A DNA stretch of 64,000 bases from Zygaena filipendulae (lineage: Eukaryota > Arthropoda > Insecta > Lepidoptera > Zygaenidae), in contig OU015673.1 in assembly GCA_907165275.2 (NCBI GenBank), positions 5,223,001 to 5,287,000 on the forward strand, written 5' to 3'. Below the pieces are notes generated by a model, which saw only the letters and a list, made by a program, of their open reading frames with translations, had not been told where the DNA came from and did no database searches. Position 1 is the stretch's first letter. Each line of letters opens with the position of its first letter. Below are positions 11,296 to 22,639 of the stretch, piece by piece. The position numbers were made by a program, and so were the translations under genes.

Positions 11296-11910
11296 GGGCC
11301 GTATTTCTGAACCGCTCGAATTACTTTCACGCATGGAATCGCGAATTCCCTCGCGAATGCTCATAGACGATCGTGTGCGTGCAAATTTTCATACAAAAAG
11401 CCAAACCGTTTATCTCCCCTTAAACATAGACCAATTTTGATGATTTTTTTACATGTTATTGATGTATTGGATAACTAGGGCTGTACGTTTTGATTTTAAA
11501 GAAATATTGCTTATAACAAAAGTTATTAGCATCTCAATATCCATATTTTTTACAAAAAATCTTCCTCGAGTTTTTTAATTTATTAAAGTTAAACTAAACT
11601 GAATTACTAAATTAGAAAAACGTACAGCCCTAGATTAAGGTGTACTGAATCGAATGACACCAAAATTGTCTCATTTAGTGAAGGTTTAGGGGGGTAGAAA
11701 AGGTTTGGCCCGAAACAATATTTCAGAAGGAAAAATTAGGCACTCGCCTCTAGGTCCTGCAAGTCTCTCTATCGCACGCATCGCACGGTAGCAGAGCGGC
11801 ATGAAACAGATAGACTTTTTGCAAATACCTACTCGCGACGCGTCTCGGATGGAAACGATCCTTGCGATTCCGTGTCCGAAAAGAAATCGAGCGGTTCAAA
11901 AATACGGCCC
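11296..11910. mobile_element. Element with GGGYCGTATTTYTGAA termini, long copy
   Basis: The left end GGGCCGTATTTCTGAACCGC (then TCGAATTACTTTC) and the right end TCGAGCGGTTCAAAAATACGGCCC are inverted. The same termini bound shorter copies at 29670-29764 and 52453-52599. The 615-bp interior has no coding frame I recognise. Confidence 0.7.
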
Positions 11911-11942
11911 ATGGTCTCACACTTAGCAGAATATTTACTATA

Positions 11943-12070
11943 CTAGCTGTGCCCCACGGTAATTAACCCGTGGTAATTTTGGAGTTCCCGCGGGAATTCC
12001 GGGATAAACTATACGTATCAACCTTCCTCTTGAAACACTCTATCTATTGATGAAAACCGCATGAACAAAA
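11943..12070 (-). mobile_element. Helitron-like element, 3' part
   Basis: CTAG follows A at 11942, then the CCACGGTAA...GCGGGAATTCC hairpin and the 'CACTCTATCTATTGATGAAAACCGCATGAAC' subfamily tail. Truncated. Confidence 0.6.
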
Positions 12071-12596
12071 ACACTTGTACTTACCTAATTAAACACTGGA
12101 CCTACCTAATGTCACATGAAGTTCCCTGTTCTGAAAAAGCTTAAAAGTCGTTAAAAATCAGCGCTGCTTGGTGCCTGTACCTATAGTAAAATCTCTACAT
12201 TCTCCAAAAAGTGTGGTGTTTTCGTAAAATTTGGATTTAAATCTATTTTCATCAGAGATAGGTACTACAGATGCCACGTATTATACTATACCTTGTTACC
12301 TACCCGGTTATAGGTACATGAGGTATTGTTTGAACAAGTGTTGTTACCATTTTTGTCATTTGTAACCTCGTCTGACATTTAAAACATACTAACACCGGCC
12401 TGAAAACGATAAAAACAGTAAAGAACGCAGTCTGTTTGTAATAAAGGTTGTTTTTGTATGATCTTTGTAATGGAGGCTTTTGAAGGTGTAATTGGAGTCC
12501 ATTCCACATCCATTGTCATTGCATTGGTACCAACGTTCGAATTCGCACTCTCCTTAAAGCTTGAGTTTATTTATCTCTAGACGATAAAGAAGGTAG

Positions 12597-12649
12597 GAGT
12601 TGCTCTCAGACGAAATAAAAAGACTTTTTATTTCGTCTGAGGAGTTGCT
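12597..12649. mobile_element. 37-bp palindromic micro-element with 8-bp target duplication
   Basis: The palindrome at 12605-12641 has 18-base arms, CTCAGACGAAATAAAAAG and CTTTTTATTTCGTCTGAG, and a one-base loop. It is flanked by GAGTTGCT at 12597-12604 and again at 12642-12649. Related single arms occur near 19791, 28226 and 35200. It has no coding capacity. Confidence 0.75.
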
Positions 12650-12989
12650 AGTAAAAATGGTATTTTACCTATATTATATTGGTCAAAGCGGGTGGATGTT
12701 TAGAAATTGAGAATATTATATTGAATGGATGAAGTTAATATTGCGGTGGTTTTGCATAGTATTTTAACACTACAACTAGGTAAGTAGATATATTTTAAAT
12801 ATAGGTAAATAAATAAATAAATAAATTTTGATGAATTAGTTTTAAAATAAAGGCAAGTTACCTATTTAAACTAGCGAATTTCAAAATCGATTGGGTGCGT
12901 AGAAACTTTCTCCAAGATAGCACACAATCACACAAAAGCACGAATTGTCTTTCCTTAATTTCCTGTCCCTATCAGTCCTATCACTAGAT

Positions 12990-13217
12990 ACATAGTATAA
13001 AACAAAGTCGCTTCCCGCTGTCTGTCTGTCCCTATGTATCTACGCTTAGATCTTTAAAATTACGCAAAGAATTTTCTTGCCGTTTTCACCAACATAACAG
13101 AGTGATTCATGAGGAAGGTTAAAGCGAAATAAATAAATCTAATCTATCTATATTTTATCCTGGAATTTCCGCTAGAACTCCGAAATTACCGCAGGTGAAA
13201 CCACGGGGGACAGCTAG
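12990..13217 (+). mobile_element. Helitron-like element, degenerate
   Basis: It ends GGGGGACAGCTAG at 13217. The TCTGTCTGTC and 'GTTTTCACCAA' subfamily features lie upstream; the 5' end is eroded. Confidence 0.6.
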
Positions 13218-13794
13218 TTTTACCTATTATATTATGATGAATGTCACAAAACATGCTATTGTTATTATTTTATTCTTGTTCTTAATCGATTTAAAAATGA
13301 GTTTACGATAGGCAAAACTAATGCTTAGGTACTGTTAATTAATTTTAATATTAATTGTTTCAGAAACCCTTTGTCATCTTCAAACTTTCAGTGTCATTGT
13401 CACCATCACTGCCACATTGTCACCGTCACCGTCACACTGTTAAGCGAAGTTGGTTTGTGACCGTCACTAACGGGCAGTGGATAATAAATTTTGCTCGTTT
13501 TGATGATCGCAAAATGAACTCGCTTGACTATATTCTACTATCAGAAGTTACAAACATTCAGAAGAAGCTCGCTGACTTCGAAGGGAAGCTGCATTAAGAT
13601 ACGACGTGCCTACCTTTACTTGCTTTATCCTAACTAATATTATGTGAGTTTATATGTTTGTTAAGCTTTCACGCCTTATCGCCTCAATGGATCATCATCC
13701 CTATAGAAATCGAACCCGGGACATCTTGTTTTCCGTAGCGGCACGTTGATTACTTGTGTCAATACGATCTTTTCTGTCTGAGACTAACTGTGCC

Positions 13795-13975
13795 CCGTGT
13801 TTTCACCCGCGTGAATTTCGGAATTCCGCAGGAACTCTAAAGTAGCTTAATTTACTTTTTATAACATCAGCTGATCAGCAGTGAAAGTCCCGTCAAAATC
13901 GGTCCAACCGTTTCGGAGATTCACTCGCGTGAGTATCGCGATTCTCACCGGAACTTCAAATTACTTTCATAAGAA
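13795..13975 (-). mobile_element. Helitron-like element, degenerate
   Basis: The TGTGCCCCGTGTTTTCACCCGCG end is followed by the subfamily body 'GTGAAAGTCCCGTCAA', also seen at 47727-47900. Confidence 0.55.
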
Positions 13976-14079
13976 AGAAGGAATACAATGATTTTGATAA
14001 GTAAATACCTAATTAGTGATTAAAGCCATGTGGTGTAGTTTAAGGGAGTTGCCAAAGCTTGTGAACAAAAATGATAATA

Positions 14080-14400
14080 GGGATGTTGACTAGTTTTGAA
14101 AATCAAAATTCTAATTAGTGCGTCAGTTAGAAAAAAAAACAATAGACACATATATATTATGTTTTCAAATAAATTAAAATATAATATACAGAGATAAAGC
14201 GCATTAAAGTTTAGGGTGACGGGGTCGTGACGTCACTAACCGCTAAAACCGCCATACAAACTGTCCTGTTAGTGACGTCACGCGAAATTTCAACTCAATA
14301 TATCGCCGTTATTTTTTGATTACATAAAAAATAAAAAATACGTGTCCAACATTGTTTATTAATACACACGACGGACTAAAAAAAAATTAGTCAACATGCA
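14080..14400 (+). mobile_element. CRE-MITE copy B
   Basis: It starts GGGATGTTGACTAGTTTTGA and ends AATTAGTCAACATGC. Two perfect GTGACGTCAC palindromes lie about 55 bp apart in the centre. Confidence 0.8.
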
Positions 14401-15970
14401 TCATTAATTTTTTATTGCTTCAAAAACCATTGTTTATAAGAACTATAAATCTCTTCTCCCGCCAATCTTTACTTCAAATCCTTTCGATTTTTCAAAAGGT
14501 TGACTGGAAGAAATCCCCTCGCGGGATAAATCCACCTTTGAGCATAATTGCTACTTATTTTAATTTGCAGCAATTTGTAAAAAAAATTTATGTTCAATAA
14601 AGTATACAAATAAACAAACAAACTATAAACGGACACGAAGAAATAAAGACAAACTTGGATATATAGTGATTATGTTTTATATTATTTATGACAATGATAA
14701 GGAAAACTGGAACAATAAATAAAATTATTACTGCAATAACGACGTTTATTTTTAATTGAATAAAAAACAGAAACATGGCAGACATTTTAACAAATAAATA
14801 AATAAATGTGGGGTTATATCACTAAAAGGGGTTATATCACCAAAATTCAAAAGCGGTAAAACAAAAAAGATGATAATTTTAACGCAAGTCTAAGCAGTCA
14901 TCGAGCGACTTAAAATAAAATACAAGTCGGACGAGGTCTACTTAAAATTGAATCAAAATTAAGCTAAAATATGCTGCAACATATCAAATGCAATAGAACA
15001 AGATTTCAATTATTGATCTGACGCAATATCAAGTAGAAATCGTGCGACTTTAAAAGAAAATAAGTCGAACGAGGTCTACTTAGAAATGAATCAAAATATC
15101 ATAATGCCAAAAATAATACACAAGACAAAGGTGTCGACTATTTTGATGCAAGTTTAAGCAGAAACCGTGCGACTTCAATTACGTTACGAAGTCGAACAAG
15201 GTCTACTTAAAACTGAATCAAAATTTTAGAAAAGGTACAATTTTTTGAAAAAATACCTACATTGAAAACGCAAGATTGACGCAGAAACATGGGATTCGCA
15301 CGAAATATTCACTCACAACAAACTACTGATTTGCAAGAAAACACAAAAAAAAACAAATGATTAAAGAAAACTATTTCTGAAACTATGGTAGGTATAACTA
15401 AATAAATGTTAAGTCTCTTCTGTACAAAACTTTCCTTTGGACTGATTCAAAATTGTCAAACCGAAAGATTTTATACAAAGATGAATGGAGGTACAATTAG
15501 ACATTTTTGTAATTACTAATTAGTATTTTTCTAATATGTTAGTCAAATACTTAATTTTACTGTCAATGTTTGTTATTTGATTATTTGTTTGTGTTTAATG
15601 ATAATTATGGTTAATTTTATTTACTAAACAATGATGCACCTACTTGTTACCATCTTAAAACAGTCTCTACCTTGATACTTTCTTATGTGGTAAAAGATAA
15701 ACATAAGAATAAATCCTACTGCAACGATCTCTGCCGTGGGTCAAAATTTACTTTATAGTAAATTTAATTACAATATTTTTGACTTTAGAATAATATATCT
15801 ACATACGTCATACTATTAGCTACAGCTCTTGGATGAACCTGCGACACGACGTAGCAGTCAATACCTTCCCACTACACCAACGCTGCTGTCTTTCTTAATA
15901 CATAAGTACCTAATTCAATCAAGTCAGTTTATTCAGTTATTTGGGTATCGAACCACTACCTAAAATATGT
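14401..15970. other. Intergenic with a repeated TCGGACGAGGTCTAC motif
   Basis: Between about 14880 and 15230 the phrase AAGTCG(G/A)AC(G/A)AGGTCTACTTA recurs three times at about 130-bp spacing, each followed by an 'ATGAATCAAAAT'-like stretch: a degenerate tandem array. At 15808-15900 there is a tRNA-like SINE fragment. No gene seen. Confidence 0.5.
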
Positions 15971-15971
15971 A

Positions 15972-16171
15972 TCCTTACATATTATGCAACAAAGTCCTCC
16001 CCCGTCTGTCTGTCTGTTCGCGATAAACTTAAAAACTACTGAAAGGATGTTCATGCGGTTTTCAAAAATAAATGGAGTGATTCCAGAGGAGGGTTTTATA
16101 GGTGTAGTTTATCCTGGAATTCCCGTGGAAATGCCGAAATTACCGCGGATGAAACATCTGGGGACAGCTAG
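15972..16171 (+). mobile_element. Helitron-like element, complete
   Basis: It begins TCCTTACATATTATG after A and ends GGGGACAGCTAG before T. It contains (TCTG)n and the 'TTCATGCGGTTTTCA' block. Confidence 0.7.
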
Positions 16172-16523
16172 TAAAATAACACCAACGTTTGCATAGATCT
16201 TGCACAACGTATTATTGTAATAGAGCGCTTAATAACACGATATCTGTTTATGAAATCACAAAAGCGACAGACGACCTCAAATAAGGAAATGATCACTTAA
16301 TTCACTTCGACTTTATTGGGGTTAAATGGTAAGAGTAATATGGGAGCAGTGACAGTAGATTTCTGAACGCATGCATCATAACCTCAAAATATACTTATGT
16401 TTCACTTTTATCACCATGCATTAAGACCTAAATTGTAAATACTATACGTATAAATATACGTGTGTAGACTGGAAGAACTTGCCAGAGTTCATTAGTGATT
16501 TCGATCAAAAAAACAAATAATAC

Positions 16524-16804
16524 CTAGCTGTTCCCCACACGGTAATTTCGGTGATCCCGCGGGAATTCCAGGATAAAAGTACCTTAGATCCATTTCTGTA
16601 TTACCTAACCCCGACAATTTATTGCGGTATCCCTCGCGTTAATTTCGGAGTTCCCGCGGGAATTCCGGAATAACAGTAAGCCTGTGACTACGTCCTTCTC
16701 TGTACCCCTGACAACGTATATGCAAAATTTCATGATGATCCGTTGAGCCGTTATAGCGTGAAAGCGTAACAAACAAACAAACTCACTTTCGCATTTAGTA
16801 CGGA
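16524..16804 (-). mobile_element. Helitron-like element(s), composite
   Basis: CTAG lies at 16524-16527 and the TCC-type terminus at 16802-16804. Two successive hairpin-like blocks suggest one copy inserted beside or into another. Confidence 0.6.
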
Positions 16805-16947
16805 TAGTGAAAGTTTACGGCTTTACTTCAGGTGGAAAAACACCTAACGCTACGCAACTTCTACGCCGGTGCTACGCAGTGTCTACGCAACTGCTACGCA
16901 TTAACTAAAAAAAGGTAGGTACCTACTACCTACTTTTTTGTTTTATT

Positions 16948-17533
16948 TGGACATAGATAAGCAATAGTGTGTTAACCCACACTGGATAAATTTTAAGTAA
17001 ATTGAGGTTTTAAAATTATAGCGCCATTTTGTTTAAGATACCACCATATATAAGTAACAAATATGTAAACCAAGACCTCAACATAAATACTGTGAAGCAA
17101 GAGATTGCAAACTTCAGCCGGAGCTACCAGAAAAGGCTTGACGGACACAGGAATGAACTAGCAGCGGTTCTACAAGGAACGGGCAGCCTTCAATTTACAA
17201 GACTGAAGAGACAAGCAATACCAAACCTCGCAGAGAGATTCGCTGTCAGAATTTGAATGAAGCATTACTGAATGCTTTCTTCAACCACAAACCCACAATA
17301 ACAAAGCCAGCCAATTAGATTATTGTCTCAGGACAGATTGCTAAGTTGCAGGATTTATAAAAAAAAAAAAAAAATTTTGTTTCAACATTTTTATGTTCAA
17401 TATTTAGTTACATATTTAAACAATGTAATAAGGTTAACACATAATTAAAAAAAAATCTCTAACTCTCAATAAATCGTTCTGAATCAATAACTTTGTTTTG
17501 TGGGTTAACATGTTATTGCTTATCTGCGTCCAT
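16948..17533. mobile_element. TIR element holding a LINE 3' fragment
   Basis: The ends are imperfect inverted repeats: TTGGACATAGATAAGCAAT (then GTGTGTTAACCCACA) on the left, and its counterpart read from 17533 leftwards. A second, half copy lies at 32612-32765. Inside, at about 17026-17256 on the plus strand, is the C-terminus of a Jockey-like reverse transcriptase (YISNKYVNQDL, RLDGHRNELAAVL, RLKRQAIPNLAERF), followed by a stop and an A-run. Confidence 0.65.
17026..17256 (+). pseudogene. Jockey-like LINE, C-terminal reverse-transcriptase fragment
   Basis: About 75 codons end at a stop at 17254-17256. The order of motifs (SNxxVNxDLN, then a VxxEI helix, then RLxxHxNxLA, then RRLKRxxPxDLxxRF-like) matches the extreme C-terminus of Jockey-clade ORF2. 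There is no in-frame ATG; it is a 5'-truncated dead copy with an A-rich tail near 17360. Confidence 0.7.
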
Positions 17534-17984
17534 TTGGCTCTTAACAAGGTGCGTGTTACATAATTATCATGTTAATGCAGCAGTTAATTGAATTAAATTT
17601 TCTAAGCTTAAAGCTGTGATAAGCGTGCATTTCCACTGGATGTGAACACGTAACAAGGAAGTTCCATTTAAATAAAATTTTATAAGAAGAGTGTGTGTTA
17701 TTCCCCTATATACATGGGCTTTAAATTCTTCCATTTATACTAAACTATACATTCGTAATTTGAAAGTTTAGCTTGGTTCGTTATTATACATTTGTAATGT
17801 AGGATCATCAATAGTTTTCGCAGCGCACGCCAAAAAGGTAAACTTTATAGCTTGCTTATAAATACCTACCTACCTAATGTGGTGAGAATGTATCTTTCAA
17901 CAGGTGAAAGAATTTATATCTGTTTAGTAGTTTTGAAACACATAAGACTGCAAAAAATATAATCATTCCTCTTTATGCTTTCTA

Positions 17985-18185
17985 TTGCTATAAATGCGAA
18001 ACTGAGTTTGTTTGTTTGTTCAGTTCACGCCTCCACGGCTCAACCGATCGTCATGAAATTTTGTATAAACGTTATATTAATATTTCAGGGGTACAGAGAA
18101 CGACATAGGGTAGGTGCTTTTTATCTCGGAATTCCCGCGGCAACTCCAAAATGACCGCGGGTTGAACCGCGGGGAACAGCTTGTA
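17985..18185 (+). mobile_element. Helitron-like element, degenerate
   Basis: The family body (CACGCCTCCACGGCTCAACC, ATTCCCGCGG, GAACCGCGGGGAACAGCT) is present, but the terminal TAG is altered. Confidence 0.55.
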
Positions 18186-18538
18186 TTGTAATGTTAATTT
18201 ACATAATCACGCCTTTAAAACCGAAAATACAAGGTGTGTCGATTCAAGTTTACCTAACTATACGTATTCACACAAAAATTCTGACTCAGAAGTTGAACAA
18301 ATTAAAATCGCTACCAGTTACCGCAGAGAAAGAATACGCTAACTAGAAATGCAAGGTAGGCGGGCAGGCGCGCCACATAGTTATGGCTTATGAGCGAATG
18401 CTCGAATATTTGAAAAAAATCTTAAACCGTTTCTGGGGAACTTTCGCACTGCGAGTAGCTGTACAAAACCATAGATTTTGCTAAATTTTGATATCGAGGG
18501 AACCAACAAAAATAGGCATGCATAATAATATTAATGTA

Positions 18539-18776
18539 TCCTACTAATTATAAACGCGAAAGTTTGTAAGAAAAAGAATGTATGGATGGATAGATGGATG
18601 GATGGATCGATGGATGGATGTTTGTTACTCTTTCACGCAAAAACTACTGAATGGATTTAAATGAAACATTACAATAATATAGCTTATACATCAGATTAAC
18701 ACATAGGGTACTTTTTATCCCGGAATTCCCGTGGATTTCTGAAATTAACGTGGGTGAAACCGCGGGGCACAACTAG
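18539..18776 (+). mobile_element. Helitron-like element, complete
   Basis: TCCTACTAATTATAAACGCG follows A; the end is CACAACTAG before T. It contains a GGAT-repeat microsatellite at about 18588-18618 and ATTCCCGTGG near the end. Confidence 0.7.
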
Positions 18777-19428
18777 TAATTTATACTTCTCGTTCGCCTC
18801 TCGTTATTTTTATACAATAATATTATAATGTGATATGTAAAACATTTCGAGGGGATTGAACCTGCGAACCCTTCCCCCCACTGGCTACGACCGCGTGTAA
18901 AACAATTTTTAAAATAACATCCTGTGTAATAGTTACTAATCAACCAAATGGCGTTTTATACATTTTATTACCACATTCATGACAAATTGGCGATTGTTTG
19001 GCTTAGTGTGTGAAAATAAACTGACGAAAATATTTCCCTTCTATCCTACTACGTAATGAAGACTAGAATATTCAATAGAACTGATGCAACATGGAGTTAT
19101 AACAATTTAAATCAGCTTTATCCTAAATTTTGAGATCAAATCAGTTTACTTAAACTGCTGAATTCAAAAAAGTAAAGCTCAAACTTGACTTATCATCTAA
19201 CATTTCTAGATTTTGCTGCATAAAGCGATTATAAAGTTCAAACGCGTTAATATTTCGAGCAGTGCACCTATAAAATAATGTTGGATCCAGACCATCCCGT
19301 GTCTATTCAATGAAATAAGTAGATAATATGGACACTACTATATATAGGCAATCAAACTTAGTTAGGGAGTAGTCAGCATCCGTGCGCGGGAGTGGCGTAA
19401 CGTCCAGGCGCCGCCATTTTGATTTTTC

Positions 19429-19572
19429 AGTTTCATTTCAAATAGACTACGAGACGGTCGTTCGAAAACTGAGGAACAGTGTTGTTTTGTTAACGTTCAG
19501 AAAAATGAAGTGACAAACAGATAAAATAAGCTAAAAAGGATAATAATTATCGTTGTTTTATTACGTCGTGTG
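19429..19572 (+). promoter_or_regulatory. Core promoter (Inr + DPE) and non-coding first exon with splice donor
   Basis: TCAGTT at 19427-19432 fits the arthropod initiator with A at 19429 as +1. At exactly +28 to +32 (19456-19460) lies GGTCG, which fits the downstream promoter element RGWYV. Just upstream is GCCGCCATTTTG (19410-19421), the YY1/Pleiohomeotic-type core. A strong donor, GTAAGT, follows at 19573. The 144-base exon has one ATG, followed two codons later by a stop. The coding exons are not recognised. It could be a gene with a distant coding part or a non-coding RNA. Confidence 0.55.
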
Positions 19573-21185
19573 GTAAGTTGTGTTATCCCTCAATAATAAA
19601 TTAAGGGAATAGTATTTGTTTCTTATTTACTAACTCTTATAATTATAATAATCATTACATGCTTATTTTGTACGTAATGACTTTTTCGTGTTAAGTACCT
19701 ATTTACCATTTTATTATCGTACCTACTTAAAACAAAAACAAACCTTAAATTTATTTGTTTGTCGAGTTTGTTTGTCCCTTGATTAGGTAGCTTTTTATTT
19801 AGTCTGAGGCTATAACAAAAAGTTATTATGTTTTGTGTGAAAGTGATGGCGCTCTACAAGTTTTATACAGTTTACTCGCTTACCTAAAGTATCGAAGAAA
19901 ATATAGCGCGAAGTAGGTAATAGATGGAAGCTGGGTTTCATATTTAGTGACAGACACCAAATTAGGAGCAAATTCAGCGCTTAAGCGCTTTCAATTATCA
20001 TCTTTCGTGTCTTGTTTTGCATTATTATGGAAGAACTATTGCGTTCGAACAATGGTTGCGTTAGACTATGATTAGCCAGTTAGTCATTTAGCTACTAATG
20101 AAATAACTACTATACCTAGGTACCTACAATGTAAGTTCGTATGCACTAGGTATAACGTGAAATTAGTTGACACGGCATTATTCAGAGCTGAGTCATTATT
20201 AAATGAATGTGACAATTTGTGTTCATGTTGAATGCGTCTGTTGCAGATATCTAAGAAAAGACTGACTCAATTTTATGGTTAACATTAGACTACTTATAGG
20301 TACATAAATTGTTTATTAACAGTAAAATAAAGTAAAAGAATATTTGAGGAACCGAATTCCCTGACTTATTTATTTATTTATTTATTTAAAGAACTTTGTT
20401 GCACATTATCGTACAAAAGGCGGACTTAATGCCTAAGGCATTCTCTACCAGTCAACCTTTTGGCTAGGTGATAGTCTGGCTTCCTATATTATCGCTCATA
20501 ATATAGTCGCTTGGCCCCAGACTAGGCTAGGGCGTTACCCCCGGTGACATGGCGCGATTTGCTAAAAAAACAACATGACAACTTCTGAGATATTCCAGTT
20601 ATAAAAAAAGGAGAAGAGAGAGAGACATCTGGCGATTTTGGTATCTAATTTTAGTTGTCAATGGCAGTTTTCCATTTCTCTCGATTTGTAGCGCCGGTTG
20701 TGACCGTGAGCCCCTTAACATGAGCTTTAAATGCGCATGTTCAAAATCACACCATGTATGTTTCGTATAGTTTGCGACGCCCGCCCGTTGCAGGTTTCTT
20801 TTTTAGAAGTTCGCGTCAATTTATTAAGAAAATATTATAGTTAATCGTGAATTAGCTCATTGTGAAGTGGCAAGAAACGGTCAATGGACAAACAAGTCTG
20901 AAGAAAGCCACTGTTCTCTGTAGCGCGTTAACATGATAAGACGGGGTGGCAACTCGACGCTAGATAGCTAAGGTCAAAAGTTAAAGAAACGCATTACAAA
21001 GACCCACTGATAGCGTTAAAACTATAGACTGATGAACTATAATACACAAATAAGTAAACAGTTGTGTCATTATTTACAGTTTACCCAGACTAACAATTAG
21101 ACGATTATTAGTTAACGTTTGTCGCCTGCAGAGAACTATAGGCTGGTTAACTAAAAATGGTACGTCCATGTAGATTTATAAAAAA
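19573..21185. other. Downstream of the promoter: no coding exon recognised
   Basis: Mostly AT-rich sequence that would be intron 1 of the transcript starting at 19429. At 20364-20530 lies a known-looking lepidopteran LINE tail: an ATTT run, then AAGGCGGACTTAATGCC and CTCTACCAGTCAACC. At 20675-20830 a less AT-rich patch has no recognisable frame. Confidence 0.45.
20364..20530. repeat. LINE 3'-tail repeat
   Basis: An (ATTT)n run is followed by GGCGGACTTAATGCCTAAGG and ATTCTCTACCAGTCAACC, a sequence very common in moth intergenic DNA next to non-LTR elements. No open frame. Confidence 0.5.
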
Positions 21186-21400
21186 CTAGCTGACCCTCGC
21201 GGTTTCACCCGCGGTAATTTCGGAGTTCCCGCGGGAATTCCGGGATAAAAAGTACCCTATGTCCTTCTCTGTACCCCTGACAACGTGCATGCCAAATTTC
21301 ATCCAAATCCGTTTAGCCGTTTTTGCGTGATTGAGTAACAAACATCCAAACATCCACACTTTCACATCTATCTATAATTATAATAAAAGAGTAGAATCCG
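21186..21400 (-). mobile_element. Helitron-like element
   Basis: CTAG follows A at 21186-21189, then CGGTTTCACCCGCGGTAATT and the body ending near CACACTTTCACAT; the far end is AT-rich and partly lost. Confidence 0.65.
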
Positions 21401-21449
21401 CGATTCTGTACATTGAATATATTTACCTAAAATTGGGAGGGGTGATAAA

Positions 21450-21678
21450 AGAAGAGTAACCAAGCCCAAAAAAAAGGTTTTAAAATTCTTTTCTGTCTGT
21501 CTGTCTGTTCGCGATAATCTCCGCATCTACTGAACCGATTGTCACGCGGTTTTCACAGGTAGATTAAGCTTAGCCTGGAGCTACATATTATAGGCTTTGT
21601 TTCATTGAAATCGGATGTCGGAAAAAAAATTGTTGTATAAAAGCCTTTCATGCAGGTGAAACCGCGGGGCACAGCTAG
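21450..21678 (+). mobile_element. Helitron-like element, (TCTG)n subfamily
   Basis: It contains TCTGTCTGTCTGTCTGTTCG, AGCCTGGAGCTACATATTA and the end ACCGCGGGGCACAGCTAG. The same subfamily begins at about 63845 and runs off the right edge. Confidence 0.65.
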
Positions 21679-22639
21679 TTTATAATAATAGTAGGATAGT
21701 GGATTCGTTTGTTATTATTTTAAGTTTTCAACAAATAACAGAGATACATCGAGTCGAAATGTTGCGTTTATAACTTATAGGTACTGTGTCACGTCAGTTG
21801 CTAGTTGCTACAGTTTATACATGAGCTTTGTGCATGTATGTTTGCCTTTTGGATTAAATCGGTATTTTGTTATTTTTAGCTTTTTAGTTTTGTGTTTTTG
21901 GAAGTCGGTTTTAATTTTTTTGCTAAAATTTTTGAGTAATAGACATATAGACATAACTTTATTATGCAACACAGAATTTCTTAAAAATAGGTAATATTGC
22001 ATGCATCAAAATTGAAAAGAATCGTACTTATAGCAATTGTTGTGATCAATGCCAATAAAGATAAGTCTATGTCGATGATTTATCTTAGGCCTATAGCTTA
22101 GGAGCCCATACGGGGATGCGTCCGCGCGATACCCGCCCATTCAAATACATTTATAGAAAATATATATACTTAGATATTGATACATAAGTACATAGTGATT
22201 TATTGATAATAAATAGAATAATGATAAAAATAACATACCTAATATAATACAATGAGACAGTAAAAACTTAAATTTTTATATTTTGTTATATTTTTACTTA
22301 TGTTGTACCGTTTGTTTCCCAAATAAACAAATAAATAAAAAATATTTACACAGCAATACACATACACACAATATATTAAATAAGGAAATAATTCACGAAT
22401 TATTTACAAAAATAACTCGTATTTAGGTAAACGATTAGCCGTCGCCAAGGGTGGGTGTATGAGGGCAGACCCTTATAAATGCACAAGCACTGATGCGTAC
22501 CTGTTTGTATTTTGCTTGAATTTCGCCTTGGAAAAGTAGGTACTTATGAGATTTCATAAAGGTTATTGAACTACTATTTTTAACAGACTGAACCGACTTC
22601 CAAAAAGGAGGAGGTTCTGTGTTCGGCTGTATGTATGTT

